Assembly (NCBI RefSeq): GCF_020559915.1 | Contig: NZ_JAJCLZ010000023.1 | Coordinates: 1-32,138, forward strand | DNA length: 32,138 nucleotides | Direction: 5' to 3' | Origin: Ruminococcus sp. 210702-SL.1.03 | GTDB taxonomy: Bacteria > Bacillota > Clostridia > Oscillospirales > Ruminococcaceae | Shown: positions 15,272 to 22,870 of the stretch, in pieces | Layout of the letters: every line of letters begins with the position of its first letter | How positions within the stretch are numbered: the stretch's first letter is position 1 | Program-made: the position numbers and the translations under genes | The notes under the pieces: generated by a model | What the model saw: only the letters and a program-made list of their open reading frames with translations | What the model was told of the DNA's origin: nothing | Databases searched by the model: none

Positions 15272-16672
15272 TCACTCCAAATCCCCATTCTTCTTACGCT
15301 TGCGGTCTTGCTGCTGTTCATTGCGTTCCTGACGGAGAAACTCCTCTATGGTACGCTGTGCATCGGCAAGGTCACGCGCCCGCTTATCCGCTTCACGAAA
15401 CTGCTGATCCTTCAATGAACGCTCTTGTATAAGGGCGTTTATTTTTTTGTCCAGGCTCTCCACGGTCGGGATATGACCGGAGGGGTAAAGTTCCAACACC
15501 TTAGTGCGAATTTGCCCGTACTCGGTAAGCTCTGCGCTGTATTCCTTGCGGTACTTCTTTGCAGCACTTCCGCTGAGGGCTTTCAGCTCCTCGCCGTACA
15601 CTTTCAGCTTGCGGTATTTCCGCAGGACTTTCAGCTTCACCTGCAAGTCCTCGATCTCCGTTTTCATGTTGTTCAGCTCGGAGAGAAGTCCTCGGCTGTG
15701 TGCGTATTCCGATATAGCCGCCTGCTTTATCTGATCAGGCTCTACACCATACTCGGCTATTACATTTTTTGCGATACTGGCAAGCTTCATATTGCCACGG
15801 TCGATAGCATCCTGAACAAACCTGTTTGGGGCTTTTACCGTCCGTTCTTTTATCTTCGTTCTCGGCACATAGATCCAACCGCCCTGATACTGTGCGATGC
15901 GGTTCTTGATCGTTTCAGTCTCATAAAACCACCCAAGCGTTTTCGCTCTGGTCATCTTCGCTCTCGGATTGCGTTCCTTCTGCTCCGCAAGCATAAATTT
16001 CAGGTCGATCTTGTGGTCGGGATTATACTCAACAAGCACACCGAAATCGGCGCACTTCCGCAGAAAATCATCGAAGTCCTCGCTCTCCTTTATGACCTGA
16101 TCTATCGTGAATTTCAGCTTTGCCTTCCACGATAGTCCCTGACGGTTCATATCCCACTCCCAATGGCTCTTACCCTTGCCCATTTCGGGACGCTCGACAA
16201 CGGAGAGATGGTGCCGCTTGCACACCTCGTCCGACAGGTCACGGAGCTTCTTCCACGCACGGTCTTTGACCTTGCCCTGATTCATATTCGACTCGAATGT
16301 TCTGCCGTTTGCTCGGCTCACATTGTTGAAAATACAGTGGAGGTGAATGTGGTCGGTGTCGGTATGGACTGCAAGGAAATACTGATACTCGCCCTTGAGA
16401 AATTTCTCACACAATTCCTTGCCGACTTCCAATGCTCGCTCAGGCGTGATCTCGCAAGGTTTGAAGCTCTGGATATAGTGCTGAGAGAGGACGGTGTTCA
16501 GTCCCGTTCCACCAGCTCGGACGGCTTCAAAATCCTTGCTTGCCTGTGCAGGATCAGAGCTGCACCCGTATGTGAATATGAGCCTGCCGTTGTCGGTTTT
16601 TTCGGGATTGGCGATATAGGCTAACGCTTTAACCTCAGTAGTTTTGATTGCAAAGAGTTTAGTAGTTGCCAA
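15272..16672 (-). CDS. MOBP-type relaxase
   Basis: This 466-residue protein has an N-terminal relaxase domain (about 1-240): catalytic-type N-terminal region with Tyr19 (KALAYIANPE), then HTDTDHIHLHCIFNNV (about 103-118), the three-His metal motif of pfam03432 relaxases. The C-terminal part is a long basic coiled coil. In the family it nicks oriT and pilots the transferred strand. It overlaps mobC by 52 bp. No coupling protein or type IV secretion gene is nearby, so it would depend on a helper element. Confidence 0.9.
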   Translation of the reverse strand: MATTKLFAIKTTEVKALAYIANPEKTDNGRLIFTYGCSSDPAQASKDFEAVRAGGTGLNTVLSQHYIQSFKPCEITPERALEVGKELCEKFLKGEYQYFLAVHTDTDHIHLHCIFNNVSRANGRTFESNMNQGKVKDRAWKKLRDLSDEVCKRHHLSVVERPEMGKGKSHWEWDMNRQGLSWKAKLKFTIDQVIKESEDFDDFLRKCADFGVLVEYNPDHKIDLKFMLAEQKERNPRAKMTRAKTLGWFYETETIKNRIAQYQGGWIYVPRTKIKERTVKAPNRFVQDAIDRGNMKLASIAKNVIAEYGVEPDQIKQAAISEYAHSRGLLSELNNMKTEIEDLQVKLKVLRKYRKLKVYGEELKALSGSAAKKYRKEYSAELTEYGQIRTKVLELYPSGHIPTVESLDKKINALIQERSLKDQQFREADKRARDLADAQRTIEEFLRQERNEQQQDRKRKKNGDLE

Positions 16673-16935
16673 ATCTTGTCCTGCCCCTCCTTGATATTCA
16701 CGATGTCCTCGGCATAGATCTTGTCCGTGCTGTTCACTCTCACGGCTATCTGATTCACATTGTTGGAGATACTGCCAATGAGCTTGTATATCTTGTCGAA
16801 CTTCTCCTCGTCAAAATGAACGATGTAGCCCTCAAAGATCATCGCCCTGATGAACTCGCTCCGTGACTTCAATCCGCTGTTTCGGAACTTGCGTTCAATG
16901 GCTTCGTACTCTGCTTCGGTTAGGCGTATCTGCAT
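16621..16935 (-). CDS. mobC: MobC-like relaxosome accessory protein
   Basis: This 104-residue protein has MQIRLTEAEYEAIERKFRNS then LKSRSEFIRAMIFEGY, a ribbon-helix-helix DNA-binding start, and the MobC signature ISNNVNQIAVRVNST (about 54-68). It helps the relaxase open oriT. The start is uncertain: ATG 16935 has no RBS, while AAGGAGAGG at 16972-16980 precedes in-frame codons (IKIAENEPHNRY) that lack a standard start, so the true N-terminus may lie ~14 codons upstream with a rare start codon. Confidence 0.85.
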   Translation of the reverse strand: MQIRLTEAEYEAIERKFRNSGLKSRSEFIRAMIFEGYIVHFDEEKFDKIYKLIGSISNNVNQIAVRVNSTDKIYAEDIVNIKEGQDKIWQLLNSLQSKLLRLKR

Positions 16936-17041
16936 ATACCGATTGTGGGGTTCGTTCTCTGCTATTTTTATCCTCTCCTTTCTTTTCGGGGTTCAAGGGG
17001 TGTCCCTCTTGCAAGCGGTGTATCGGAACATTCAATTTTTC

Positions 17042-17160
17042 AGAAATTGTAATGCGGAGATACCGTGCTTGCTGGGTTTGAGTCACGCCCTCTGTGCGTG
17101 ACTTCAATTTGAGCCTGCGGCTCTTGGAAGTTTCCTCTCTCCGTTAGAGGAATTGGAGCT
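17042..17160. other. Candidate origin of transfer upstream of mobC
   Basis: The gap between mobC and the WYL gene holds clustered inverted repeats next to the mob genes: AGTCACGC / GCGTGACT (17081-17088, 17096-17103), GAGCC / GGCTC (17111-17123), and TTCCTCT / AGAGGAA (17132-17138, 17146-17152). The stretch GATACCGTGCTTGCTGGG sits beside the first hairpin. Hairpins next to mobC-relaxase genes are usual for oriT; the nic site itself cannot be fixed from sequence alone. The remaining ~150 bp up to 17310 show nothing clear. Confidence 0.45.
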
Positions 17161-17311
17161 TTGCGACTGCGGCTGAAAAAGCCCCTCACTTATCAAGTAC
17201 ATTTAATAGAAAAACGGGCAAGAAAAGTATGAGAGTTCACAGAAAATTTACATTTCAAAATGCAGAATACTACAACTTACCGAACATAGTGGTGGTATAT
17301 ACCGAACCCGA

Positions 17312-17340
17312 TTGAAGTCGCCTGAGCAATATGATAGAAT
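17312..17340 (+). promoter_or_regulatory. Promoter of the WYL regulator
   Basis: TTGAAG (17312-17317), 17 bp, TAGAAT (17335-17340). A weak hairpin (GAACCTCA...TGAGGGTTC) follows in the leader. Confidence 0.6.
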
Positions 17341-17399
17341 AATAAAAGAACCTCACCCATCTGAGGGTTCAGAACAGCGAGGTCTGTTGATGATATTCA

Positions 17400-17428
17400 C
17401 CCTGTCCAAATAAGAATTTAGGACAGGG
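17400..17428 (+). promoter_or_regulatory. Inverted repeat in the WYL leader
   Basis: Perfect 8-bp arms CCCTGTCC and GGACAGGG with a 13-nt AT-rich centre, 28 bp before the start codon. It is a possible operator for the WYL protein itself or an RNA hairpin near the RBS. Confidence 0.5.
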
Positions 17429-17456
17429 CGTTTGATTGTATGCGGAGGTGCTTTCT

Positions 17457-18452
17457 ATGGACCAGGAGAGGATTATATACATACTCGATTATCTGTCAAG
17501 ATACACTGATGAAAAGAAGTCGGTTTCTATCAAGGAAATTCAAGACCACCTTGCCAATGTCTGTAATCTGACAAGGGTGAATGATGTGACCATTCGCCGT
17601 GACCTTGACAGGCTCACCAATGCGGGTAATCACATCGTTAAATATAACCGTGAGCATAATACAGCTTACTACGCACTGATAGATAAAGGCTTCTCGTTCA
17701 ATGAGATACGCTTCATTGTGGATTCTATCTCCATAAACAAGTTCCTGACTTCAAAGCAAAAACGGCAACTCATCAAGAAGTTTGAGGGTATGTGTTCAGA
17801 TGCCGAGATCAGACAGCTCATCAGCAGGATCACTCTCAATGAAAAGTGTTCGCCGTCGCTTGATCTGCTCGAAAACTTAGACCTGATACACAGACTGATC
17901 GCTGACCGCAGGAAGATAAACTTTGAGTACGGGAAGTACGATACTGACAAGAAGATAAAGTATTACAAGAAGAAGCGTGACCTTCTGCCTGTGAGGGTGG
18001 TATATTTCAATGAGCGTATCTACCTGAAATGCTATAACGAAGCAGATGAACGCTGGCGTATCTATCGTGTTGACCGTATGAGGAGTATCGTGGGAGGTGA
18101 TGTTTCACACACTCGGCTGCCAAAGGAGAAAAAGCCCGAAGGCTTGGTGACTGATATGTTTGAGCCTGAATACTTTGAGTATGTCACGCTCAGAGTGAAA
18201 CGGTATCTGCTTGACGATATGCTTGAACATTTCGGGGACTATGCTTCAATTTCCCCATACTCTGAAACTGACGAGAGTGTGACAATTACCGTTCATGTTG
18301 GTGTCAATCAGAGGTTCTTTCTTTGGGTAATGAGCTACGGTGACGGTATTGAGCTGCTGTCTCCCGTGAAAACTCGCAGTGAGTATCTTGCTGAGGTCAG
18401 AAAAATGCTCGGTGCGTATCCAGAGTTTGAAAAAGAAGAAAAAACAGATTGA
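17457..18452 (+). CDS. WYL-domain transcriptional regulator
   Basis: I chose ATG 17457 behind GGAGGTG. The 331-residue protein has an N-terminal winged HTH (DHLANVCNLTRVNDVTIRRD) and a C-terminal WYL domain with RKINFEYGKY, LPVRVVYFNERIYLKCYNEA and WRIYRVDRMRSI (about 155-225), followed by a WCX-like extension. WYL proteins sense nucleic acids or nucleotides and often control defence or mobile-element genes. Its stop overlaps the -35 box of the fluoride-responsive promoter, but no shared transcript is implied. Confidence 0.88.
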   Translation: MDQERIIYILDYLSRYTDEKKSVSIKEIQDHLANVCNLTRVNDVTIRRDLDRLTNAGNHIVKYNREHNTAYYALIDKGFSFNEIRFIVDSISINKFLTSKQKRQLIKKFEGMCSDAEIRQLISRITLNEKCSPSLDLLENLDLIHRLIADRRKINFEYGKYDTDKKIKYYKKKRDLLPVRVVYFNERIYLKCYNEADERWRIYRVDRMRSIVGGDVSHTRLPKEKKPEGLVTDMFEPEYFEYVTLRVKRYLLDDMLEHFGDYASISPYSETDESVTITVHVGVNQRFFLWVMSYGDGIELLSPVKTRSEYLAEVRKMLGAYPEFEKEEKTD

Positions 18453-18477
18453 CTTATAGATAGTTCCGTGGTATAAT
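18449..18477 (+). promoter_or_regulatory. Promoter upstream of the fluoride riboswitch
   Basis: TTGACT (18449-18454), 17 bp, perfect TATAAT (18472-18477), ending ~20 bp before the aptamer. Confidence 0.85.
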
Positions 18478-18497
18478 CATAATATAAACTGAATATC

Positions 18498-18557
18498 GGG
18501 AATGATGTTCTCCCACGGGAAACCGAAACCGCTTATCATAAGCTGATGACTTCTGCG
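18498..18557 (+). ncRNA. Fluoride riboswitch aptamer (crcB motif)
   Basis: The conserved pieces are in order: GGGAATGATGTTCTCCC, AAACCGAAACCGC, and GCTGATGACTTCTG. These match the crcB-motif pseudoknotted aptamer that binds fluoride through Mg2+ ions. The 3' part of the aptamer is also the 5' arm of a terminator, giving an ON switch when fluoride is present. It controls the CPA antiporter at 18606. Confidence 0.88.
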
Positions 18558-18586
18558 TTTTACGCAATAGTTGTCGGCTTTTTTAT
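18541..18586 (+). terminator. Riboswitch-controlled intrinsic terminator
   Basis: AGCTGATGACTTCTGCG pairs with CGCAATAGTTGTCGGCT with wobbles and two mismatches, then a run of T. It uses aptamer bases 18541-18557, so fluoride binding should block it. Confidence 0.82.
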
Positions 18587-18605
18587 TTTTATTGGAGGAA
18601 TTTCT

Positions 18606-19802
18606 ATGCTGTTATCACTTGCGATCATTTTTCTTGTCGGGCTTTCTGCCGCTGCGCTCTTTGAACGGATAGGCTTGCCACGCATCATCGGTATGCTCGC
18701 TATTGGAATTCTTGTAAGCCCCTATGTGCTTGATCTTCTCGATCCGAAAATACTCGGTATATCCTCTGAGCTTCGGCAGATAGCCCTCATCATCATACTG
18801 ATAAAGGCAGGGCTTTCGCTGTATTTGTCTGACCTGAAAAAAGTCGGCAGACCTGCGGTGTTGATGTCCTTTGTGCCTGCCTGCTGTGAGATAGTCGGGT
18901 ATGTTGTTTTTGCACCTATCTTGCTTGGGGTAGATCGTATCGAAGCAGCCGTCATGGGGGCAGTGCTGAGTGCGGTGTCTCCTGCGGTGGTCGTACCACG
19001 AATGGTGAAGCTGATTGAGGATAAATGGGGTACGAAAAAAAGCATACCCCAGATGATACTTGCCGGAGCGTCCTGCGATGATATTTTTGTGATCGTGCTG
19101 TTCTCCACATTTGTAACTATGGCACAGGGCGGCTCGGCAAAGGTCACGGACTTCCTGAATATCCCCATATCCATTGTGCTTGGCGTTCTGCTCGGTGCGG
19201 TGGTCGGGAGCGGACTGTATCTGCTGTTTGATCGGTCATATCAGCACAAGCACAAGATAAGGAACAGCACGAAGGTCATTATCCTGCTTGGTACTGCGTT
19301 TCTGCTGATGAGCATTGAATCGCTTGTAAAGCCCTATATTGCATTATCGGGACTGCTTGCTGTTGTGGCTATGGCTTGCGTTGTCAAGCTGAAAACGGAC
19401 AGCAAAGTATCCTCACGGCTGTCCGAGAAGTTCGGCAAGCTGTGGATAGCTGCTGAGGTCATGCTGTTCATACTTGTGGGTGCGGCGGTAGATGTGCGTT
19501 ATACCTTGTCGGCAGGCGGAATGGCGGTGCTGATGATATTCATAGCCCTTGCTTTCAGGGCTGTGGGCGTGTGTCTGTGTCTGCTCGGTACGGAGCTGAA
19601 CGCAAGGGAGCGTATCTTCTGCGTGATAGCCTATCTTCCGAAAGCGACGGTGCAGGCGGCTATCGGCTCGGTGCCGCTGTCGCTTGGTCTGCCATGCGGA
19701 AAGATCGTGCTATCGGTGGCGGTGCTTGCGATACTGATCACAGCTCCGCTTGGGGCGATAGGGATCGACAGGAGTTATAAGAAACTATTGATAAAAGAAT
19801 AG
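18606..19802 (+). CDS. CPA-family cation/proton antiporter under fluoride control
   Basis: I chose ATG 18606 behind GGAGG; an in-frame ATG at 18546 lies inside the riboswitch. This 398-residue integral membrane protein has about 12 helices. It starts with RIGLPRIIGMLAIGILVSPY, carries SAVSPAVVVPRM (an SP-containing helix break) and ASCDDIFVIVLFSTF, where the DD resembles the ion-binding Asp pair of CPA antiporters. Fluoride riboswitches are known to control Na+/H+-type antiporters as well as Fluc channels, so a role in fluoride tolerance is likely. Confidence 0.85.
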   Translation: MLLSLAIIFLVGLSAAALFERIGLPRIIGMLAIGILVSPYVLDLLDPKILGISSELRQIALIIILIKAGLSLYLSDLKKVGRPAVLMSFVPACCEIVGYVVFAPILLGVDRIEAAVMGAVLSAVSPAVVVPRMVKLIEDKWGTKKSIPQMILAGASCDDIFVIVLFSTFVTMAQGGSAKVTDFLNIPISIVLGVLLGAVVGSGLYLLFDRSYQHKHKIRNSTKVIILLGTAFLLMSIESLVKPYIALSGLLAVVAMACVVKLKTDSKVSSRLSEKFGKLWIAAEVMLFILVGAAVDVRYTLSAGGMAVLMIFIALAFRAVGVCLCLLGTELNARERIFCVIAYLPKATVQAAIGSVPLSLGLPCGKIVLSVAVLAILITAPLGAIGIDRSYKKLLIKE

Positions 19803-19808
19803 CAGAGC

Positions 19809-19837
19809 TTGACACTCCTGTTCCGCTGTTGTATAAT
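19809..19837 (+). promoter_or_regulatory. Promoter of the DUF4314-like gene
   Basis: Perfect TTGACA, 17 bp, TATAAT, starting 7 bp after the antiporter stop. Confidence 0.85.
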
Positions 19838-19868
19838 AATACAAGCGTGTTTTTAGGAGGTCATAGCA

Positions 19869-20060
19869 ATGATAGATGAAGTAATAGCCGGAGCAAAGGT
19901 CAAGCTCAGAGAGAAGATAAGTGATAGCGTTCCCGTCGGCAGCATCGCCACGGTCTTATACATCGACGATCTCGACAATGTATTCATAGAATGGGTGAGC
20001 AATGGTAGGCTGACCTCGTTCTCCAAAAAGAATTTCAAGAGCCTGTTTGAAACGGCATAA
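19869..20060 (+). CDS. Small DUF4314-like protein
   Basis: This 63-residue protein is all-beta in pattern: AGAKVKLREKISDSVPVGSI, ATVLYIDDLDNVFIEW, RLTSFSKKNFKSLF. It resembles DUF4314-type KOW/SH3-like barrel proteins common on Clostridia mobile elements. AGGAGG lies upstream. It is a single-gene unit with its own promoter and terminator. Function unknown. Confidence 0.65.
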   Translation: MIDEVIAGAKVKLREKISDSVPVGSIATVLYIDDLDNVFIEWVSNGRLTSFSKKNFKSLFETA

Positions 20061-20069
20061 TTGCAATGA

Positions 20070-20098
20070 GAAGCCCTCAGCGATGAGGGTTTCTTTTA
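20070..20098 (+). terminator. Rho-independent terminator
   Basis: GAAGCCCTCA and TGAGGGTTTC form a 10-bp stem (one wobble) with a 4-nt loop, followed by TTTT. Confidence 0.85.
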
Positions 20099-20122
20099 TA
20101 CAGAACATCAAATTTCAAAAAA

Positions 20123-20174
20123 CATATTGACAAATCTCGATCTGTATGCTATAATATAGAAAATCATCAATATG
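20123..20174 (+). promoter_or_regulatory. Promoter and candidate ArsR operator of the arsenic-type operon
   Basis: TTGACA (20127-20132), 17 bp, TATAAT (20150-20155). An exact 8-bp inverted repeat, CATATTGA (20123-20130) and TCAATATG (20167-20174), brackets the promoter. The second half sits just before the arsR RBS. Binding of an ArsR dimer here is plausible but inferred. Confidence 0.7.
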
Positions 20175-20184
20175 AGGTGAGCAA

Positions 20185-20490
20185 ATGGAACTGACAAACA
20201 AGCAGATCACCGTAATTTTCAAGGCTCTGTGCGATGAGAACAGGGTGCAGATATTCAGGCTTCTGCAAAACGGCGAGAAATGTGCCTGCAAGCTGCTTGA
20301 AGCAATGCAGTGTACCCAACCTACGCTTTCGCATCACATGAAGATACTCTGCGACAGTGGTCTTGTGAACGGCAGAAAAGAGGGCAAGTGGATGTACTAC
20401 TCCATTTCTGCGGAAGGTATGGAAGAAGCCGTGAAAGCTCTGCGTGAGCTGACAAAAGTGTCTGACAGCGGAGAATGCTGCTGTAAATAA
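20185..20490 (+). CDS. ArsR/SmtB-family metalloregulator
   Basis: This 101-residue winged-HTH protein has GEKCACKLLEAMQ (a CxC pair, about residues 33-35, in helix alpha-3 as in ArsR arsenic sensors), CTQPTLSHHMKILCDSGLV as recognition helix, and a C-terminal GECCCK Cys cluster that could also bind metal. It would repress the operon until As(III) or a similar ion binds. It is the first gene of the cluster. Confidence 0.9.
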   Translation: MELTNKQITVIFKALCDENRVQIFRLLQNGEKCACKLLEAMQCTQPTLSHHMKILCDSGLVNGRKEGKWMYYSISAEGMEEAVKALRELTKVSDSGECCCK

Positions 20491-20565
20491 AATGTCCGTG
20501 GTACCTCGGAATTTTTATTTGCAGTATGTATAGATAAATTCAAATATATTTATTGGAGGTAAACT

Positions 20566-21003
20566 ATGAAACACACAGAAATTGCAAGTGAGCTTTTCTC
20601 AAAGCGGTATTACTGCTCTCAGGCGGTGCTTGCGGCATTTGCCGAGGAGCTTGGAATGACGAAGGAACAGGCATTGAAAGTCGGCGCTTGCTTCGGCGGC
20701 GGTATGTGCAAGGCTGAGGTCTGCGGAGCGTGTACGGGTGCGCTTATGGCTTTAGGGCTAAAATACGGTATGTGCGAAGACGGTGACTTAGAAAGCAAAG
20801 AGAGAGCAAACAGCTATGCCGTGCGTTTTCTTGATGAATTTGCGAAACAAAACGGCTCTTATATCTGCCGTGAGCTGCTTGACTGCGATATTTCCACTGA
20901 TGAGGGCAAGGCTTATGCAAGGGCAAATGGTTTGTATGCAACAGAATGTCCGAAGATGATAGAGAGTGCCGTGCTGATCGCAGAAAAGCTGATAAACGAA
21001 TAA
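20566..21003 (+). CDS. C_GCAxxG_C_C-family protein
   Basis: This 145-residue protein has the family signature: YYCSQAVLAAF (about 16-26), GACFGGGMCKAEVCGACTGA (about 45-64), and a late CRELLDCD and ECPKMI. These conserved cysteines suggest a metal or redox-active site. The family is often found near permeases and thiol proteins. Its place between ArsR and the permease suggests it handles the same toxic ion. RBS GGAGG. Exact role unknown. Confidence 0.85.
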   Translation: MKHTEIASELFSKRYYCSQAVLAAFAEELGMTKEQALKVGACFGGGMCKAEVCGACTGALMALGLKYGMCEDGDLESKERANSYAVRFLDEFAKQNGSYICRELLDCDISTDEGKAYARANGLYATECPKMIESAVLIAEKLINE

Positions 21004-21007
21004 TTCT

Positions 21008-21032
21008 GCCGTATGAAAAATACGGCTTTTTA
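21008..21032 (+). terminator. Intra-operon terminator or attenuator
   Basis: GCCGTAT and ATACGGC (5-nt loop) followed by TTTTT, between the C_GCAxxG_C_C gene and the permease. It may give lower expression of the downstream genes. Confidence 0.75.
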
Positions 21033-21083
21033 TCCCGTAAATAAATCGACTGATTTCAATTTATCTATGGAAGGCGGTGCTTT

Positions 21084-22085
21084 ATGGGAATTTGGGACTT
21101 CATACAAGACGAGATTCTCGGTATGAAATGGCTGAACAGGCTTATCGGCTCGTTGCTGAATGCCTGCGGTCTTGATACAAGCGAAAAAATCGGCGGAAGT
21201 GTGCAGTTTTTCATCTATGATGTGATCAAGATCATGGTGCTGCTCGGAGTGCTGATATTCCTTATATCCTACATTCAGAGCTACTTTCCGCCTGAGAGGA
21301 CAAAGAAGATACTCGGACGGTTTCACGGCATCGGTGCGAACTGCATTGCCGCCTTGCTTGGTACGGTCACACCGTTCTGCTCATGCTCATCAATACCGCT
21401 GTTTATGGGATTTACAAGTGCAGGACTGCCGCTTGGTGTGACATTCTCGTTCCTTATTTCATCGCCAATGGTTGACCTCGGCTCTCTTATTCTTCTGATG
21501 AGCATATTCGGCTGGAAGGTCGCTGTGGTTTATGTGATCGTCGGGCTTGTGATCGCAGTCGCCGGCGGTACGCTGATCGAAAAGCTGCACCTTGAAAGTG
21601 AGGTCGAGGAGTTTATCCGCAACGGCAAGAGCATTGACACTCCGCAGAACGAGCTGACAAAGCGTGACAGGCTGAAATACTCATGGGAACAGGTCACGGG
21701 AACGGTAAAAAAGGTCTTTCCCTATGTCATAGTTGGTGTAGGTATCGGTGCAGTTATCCATAACTGGATACCCGAAGAATGGGTGATAAAGCTGCTCGGT
21801 ACTGGCAATCCGTTCGGCGTTATCATTGCCACGATATGCGGAATACCGATGTATGCAGATATATTCGGGTGTATCCCCATTGCAGAAGCACTCGTCGCAA
21901 AGGGCGCAAAACTCGGCGTTGTTCTTGCATTTATGATGGGCGTTATCACGCTGTCGCTGCCGTCGATGATCATGCTGAAAAAAGCGATCAAACCGAAGCT
22001 GCTTGGCATATTCATTGCTATATGTTCAGTCGGAATTATCCTTGTCGGATATTTCTTCAATATCATTCAAAACTATATCATTTAG
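21084..22085 (+). CDS. ArsP/DUF318-type permease
   Basis: This 333-residue membrane protein has about eight helices. TPFCSCSSIPLFMGFTSAGL (about residues 94-113) is the conserved Cys-rich signature of the ArsP family; it is partly repeated in the second half (CGIPMYADIFGCIPIAEAL), an internal repeat typical of the fold. Some members export trivalent organoarsenicals; others have unknown substrates. With ArsR, thioredoxin and ArsC in the operon, arsenical efflux is the best guess. Confidence 0.85.
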   Translation: MGIWDFIQDEILGMKWLNRLIGSLLNACGLDTSEKIGGSVQFFIYDVIKIMVLLGVLIFLISYIQSYFPPERTKKILGRFHGIGANCIAALLGTVTPFCSCSSIPLFMGFTSAGLPLGVTFSFLISSPMVDLGSLILLMSIFGWKVAVVYVIVGLVIAVAGGTLIEKLHLESEVEEFIRNGKSIDTPQNELTKRDRLKYSWEQVTGTVKKVFPYVIVGVGIGAVIHNWIPEEWVIKLLGTGNPFGVIIATICGIPMYADIFGCIPIAEALVAKGAKLGVVLAFMMGVITLSLPSMIMLKKAIKPKLLGIFIAICSVGIILVGYFFNIIQNYII

Positions 22086-22097
22086 GAGGAATATATC

Positions 22098-22469
22098 ATG
22101 TCACTGTTTGGAAAGAAAAAAGAAGAAGCAAAAGCTGAAACATCCTGCTGCTGCGGAGGTTCAAAGTCTGCAAGTGAGGTCACATCGACCTGTTGTGGAG
22201 AAAAGGTCAATGGTATCTGCTGTATCAAAGTCCTCGGTTCGGGCTGTAAAGCCTGTCATCAGCTTTATGACAACACTCTGAAAGCTGTGGAGGGTATGGG
22301 TATCGAGGTCGAGTATGTCACCGATCTGCAAAAGATCATGGAGTACGGTGCAATGTCAATGCCTGCACTTGTGATAAATGAAAAGGTCGTATCGGTGGGT
22401 AGGGTTTTGAAGCCTTCGGAGATCTCAGCTATGATAAGCGATATAACGGATAAGTCGGAGTGTATATGA
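22098..22469 (+). CDS. Cys-rich thioredoxin-like protein
   Basis: This 123-residue protein has a metal-binding-like Cys-rich N-terminus (SCCCGGSKSA, TCCGEK, ICC) and a thioredoxin-like domain with GSGCKACHQ (CxxC, about residues 51-54) and the cis-Pro region MSMPALVINEKVVSVGR. It matches the small redox-active disulfide proteins often coded beside ArsP-type permeases. It may pass electrons or the metalloid to ArsC or the permease. It overlaps arsC by 4 bp. Confidence 0.85.
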   Translation: MSLFGKKKEEAKAETSCCCGGSKSASEVTSTCCGEKVNGICCIKVLGSGCKACHQLYDNTLKAVEGMGIEVEYVTDLQKIMEYGAMSMPALVINEKVVSVGRVLKPSEISAMISDITDKSECI

Positions 22470-22870
22470 TGAATAAACCAAAGGTCGCATTTATCTGTGT
22501 GCATAATTCATGTCGCAGCCAGATCGCAGAAGCACTCGGCAAGCACCTTGCAGGAGATGTTTTTGAGAGCTATTCGGCAGGAACGGAAACAAAACCGCAG
22601 ATCAACCAGGATGCAGTCCGTCTTATGAAGAAGCTCTACGGCATCGACATGGAGCAGACACAATACAGCAAGCTCGTCAGCGATATTTCCACGCCGGATA
22701 TTGCGATCTCTATGGGCTGCGATGTCGGCTGTCCGTTTATTGGCAGACCGTTTGACGATGATTGGGGCTTGCTTGATCCGACGGGTAAAGATGATGCGGA
22801 GTTTCAGCGTGTGATTTCTCAGATTGAAGAAAACATATTGAGATTGTTACAACAAATATCAGAACTTTGA
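22466..22870 (+). CDS. arsC: Arsenate reductase, low-molecular-weight phosphatase type
   Basis: The start at ATG 22466 overlaps the previous stop (ATGA) and has GGAG upstream; 134 residues. The P-loop CVHNSCR (residues 11-17) fits CX5R, and PIGRPFDDDWGLLDPTG-like FIGRPFDDDWGLLDP carries the general-acid Asp. GCDVGCPF in the middle supplies the Cys pair used for the disulfide cascade of thioredoxin-linked ArsC enzymes, which fits the adjacent thioredoxin gene. Reduces As(V) to As(III). Its stop codon lies inside a dispersed palindrome. Confidence 0.9.
   Translation: MMNKPKVAFICVHNSCRSQIAEALGKHLAGDVFESYSAGTETKPQINQDAVRLMKKLYGIDMEQTQYSKLVSDISTPDIAISMGCDVGCPFIGRPFDDDWGLLDPTGKDDAEFQRVISQIEENILRLLQQISEL

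Noticed and set aside
16895..17107. Minus-strand 70-codon frame upstream of mobC
   Set aside because: It runs through the oriT-like hairpins in a different frame from mobC, has no RBS and low-quality composition.
18546..18605. Earlier ATG start for the antiporter
   Set aside because: It lies inside the fluoride aptamer/terminator and has no RBS; ATG 18606 follows GGAGG.
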